A stretch of DNA of 64,000 bases from Paenibacillus plantiphilus (GTDB lineage Bacteria > Bacillota > Bacilli > Paenibacillales > Paenibacillaceae): contig NZ_CAKMMF010000002.1 in the NCBI RefSeq assembly GCF_927798095.1, positions 218,067 through 282,066 on the forward strand, in the 5' to 3' direction. Below the pieces are notes generated by a model. The model saw only the letters and a program-made list of their open reading frames with translations, was not told the origin of the DNA and ran no database searches. Position numbers and translations under genes: made by a program. Shown here piece after piece: positions 62,731 through 64,000 of the stretch (the stretch's first letter is position 1; each line of letters opens with the position of its first letter).

Positions 62731-63181
62731 TATATCCACCTCATTATATTAAAAGCCTTCCCGTATCTAACATCCGGCATATCCTATCGTACCACAATCT
62801 GTCTTTCAGCATGTACCGATATTTGCTCAGCTATGCGAATTCGAAAGGATTAGAATAACACCTCTTTAGCTTAAAAACACCAATTCTTCATTCGTTATCC
62901 TGTTTATTTCTTCCATAATACCCCATCTACCGTTTATCGGATATATATCGAGATTCGCAATAACCCGACAGGGCACTGGAGAGACCTGGGGTAGATCCCT
63001 TTTTCGGCTGAATATCAACAAGTGATCAGATACTATTCGCAGAATGAAGCTTGCTTGACAGACTTTCAGTAAAGCAGCTGGGCATACACCGTGTTCCTTC
63101 AACTTTTCAACCATAGACTATTGTAACGAAGAGCTTAGATTAGATTGAAGACCAGACGGATGTTCGCGGAGGGGATCTCCA
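62731..63181. other. Intergenic region without supported gene
   Basis: About 450 bases, A/T-rich. A minus-strand frame at 62866-63114 lacks a ribosome binding site and is not supported. Promoters for the helicase (leftward) and the small basic gene (rightward) must lie here. Confidence 0.5.
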
Positions 63182-63379
63182 ATGACTAGTACACCTTCAC
63201 GCACCCGCATGTTGAATAAAGCGATAAGACAGCTGCGTCGGGCAAAAAGGTGTTTGCAGACAGGTGAGTTGAATCAAGCTGAGAAGACTGTGATGAACAC
63301 ACTTGCATTGCTTCGCAGCAGATGTGGGTCAGCGCGCAGCAGGCGCAAAAAAACGAATTGCGGTTGCACCAGGAGGTGA
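63182..63379 (+). CDS. 65-residue basic protein before collagen-like gene
   Basis: A very basic protein (Arg/Lys about one residue in four) with one helix-like stretch (NKAIRQLRRAKRCLQTGELN, QAEKTVMNTLALLRSR) and a CGCTRR end. No family recognised. GGAGGGG lies before the ATG. Its stop TGA lies inside the AGGAGGTGA ribosome binding site of the next gene, so the two are tightly coupled. Possibly a partner in spore-surface assembly (inference from the neighbour only). Confidence 0.6.
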   Translation: MTSTPSRTRMLNKAIRQLRRAKRCLQTGELNQAEKTVMNTLALLRSRCGSARSRRKKTNCGCTRR

Positions 63380-63385
63380 GCCTGT

Positions 63386-64000
<615 letters not shown>

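Noticed and set aside
62866..63114. Minus-strand 82-codon frame
   Set aside because: No ribosome binding site, no recognisable family, composition unlike neighbouring genes.

Overview
The window looks like chromosome of a spore-forming Bacillota of the Paenibacillus type. Evidence: strong AGGAGG-type ribosome binding sites before almost every gene, a PdaA-type cortex deacetylase, a BclA-like collagen protein, LacI, MarR, OhrR and BirA-type control, and long hybrid histidine kinases. I see no rRNA, tRNA, CRISPR array, prophage or intact transposase. Genus-level assignment is inference.

Layout. 1-2.1 kb: the start of a kinase-like gene, then a TetR regulator with a pair of small multidrug resistance (SMR) pumps. 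2.1-5.2 kb: a neopullulanase-type GH13 enzyme behind a terminator-like leader hairpin, and a MalR-like LacI repressor. 5.8-10.5 kb: NagZ lipoprotein, a zinc CDF exporter with an ArsR-type operator, a hydrolase, a lipoprotein and an AlkD-like glycosylase. 10.8-21.8 kb: a nitrate and nitrite assimilation locus. nirB-nirD-hemD-cobA runs leftward; an ANTAR RNA-binding regulator, a nitrate transporter and nasC run rightward; mobA follows. Both the nirB and the transporter leaders carry two ANNGNN hexaloop hairpins and an intrinsic terminator, so the regulator between them probably controls both arms by antitermination. 21.8-28 kb: rocD, glnS, an ohrR-glutathione peroxidase pair and an RCC1-repeat protein. 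28.2-34.1 kb: a complete six-gene biotin operon, bioADBFHC, behind a near-perfect BirA operator. 34.4-40 kb: a DUF2252 gene, a MarR-ArsA pair sharing three palindromes, and a repeat-rich stretch (64-bp tandem units, 113-bp tandem units, a G-rich minisatellite). 40-48.7 kb: a secreted protein, a Fur-box-controlled DUF1450-like gene next to ferritin, a TraB fusion protein, glgC, a second neopullulanase and a YflT-like stress protein. 48.8-55.5 kb: a signalling module of hybrid kinase, CheR and hybrid kinase; cheR has no canonical start codon in front of its conserved N-terminus. 55.7-64 kb: an SDR with a Ser/Gln tail, a YafY regulator, ccdA-resA, pdaA, a DEAD-box helicase with an RG-rich repeat tail, and a collagen-like protein running off the end.

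Several repeat families recur between distant intergenic regions: a 113-bp unit (5.3 and 39 kb), a 175-bp MITE-like element with inverted ends (20.75 and 34.2 kb) and a GC-rich unit (24.9, 36.2 and 46.3 kb). The most interesting system is the self-contained ANTAR nitrate circuit, followed by the start-less cheR and the tandem hairpin leader before the 81-residue gene at 38.4 kb.
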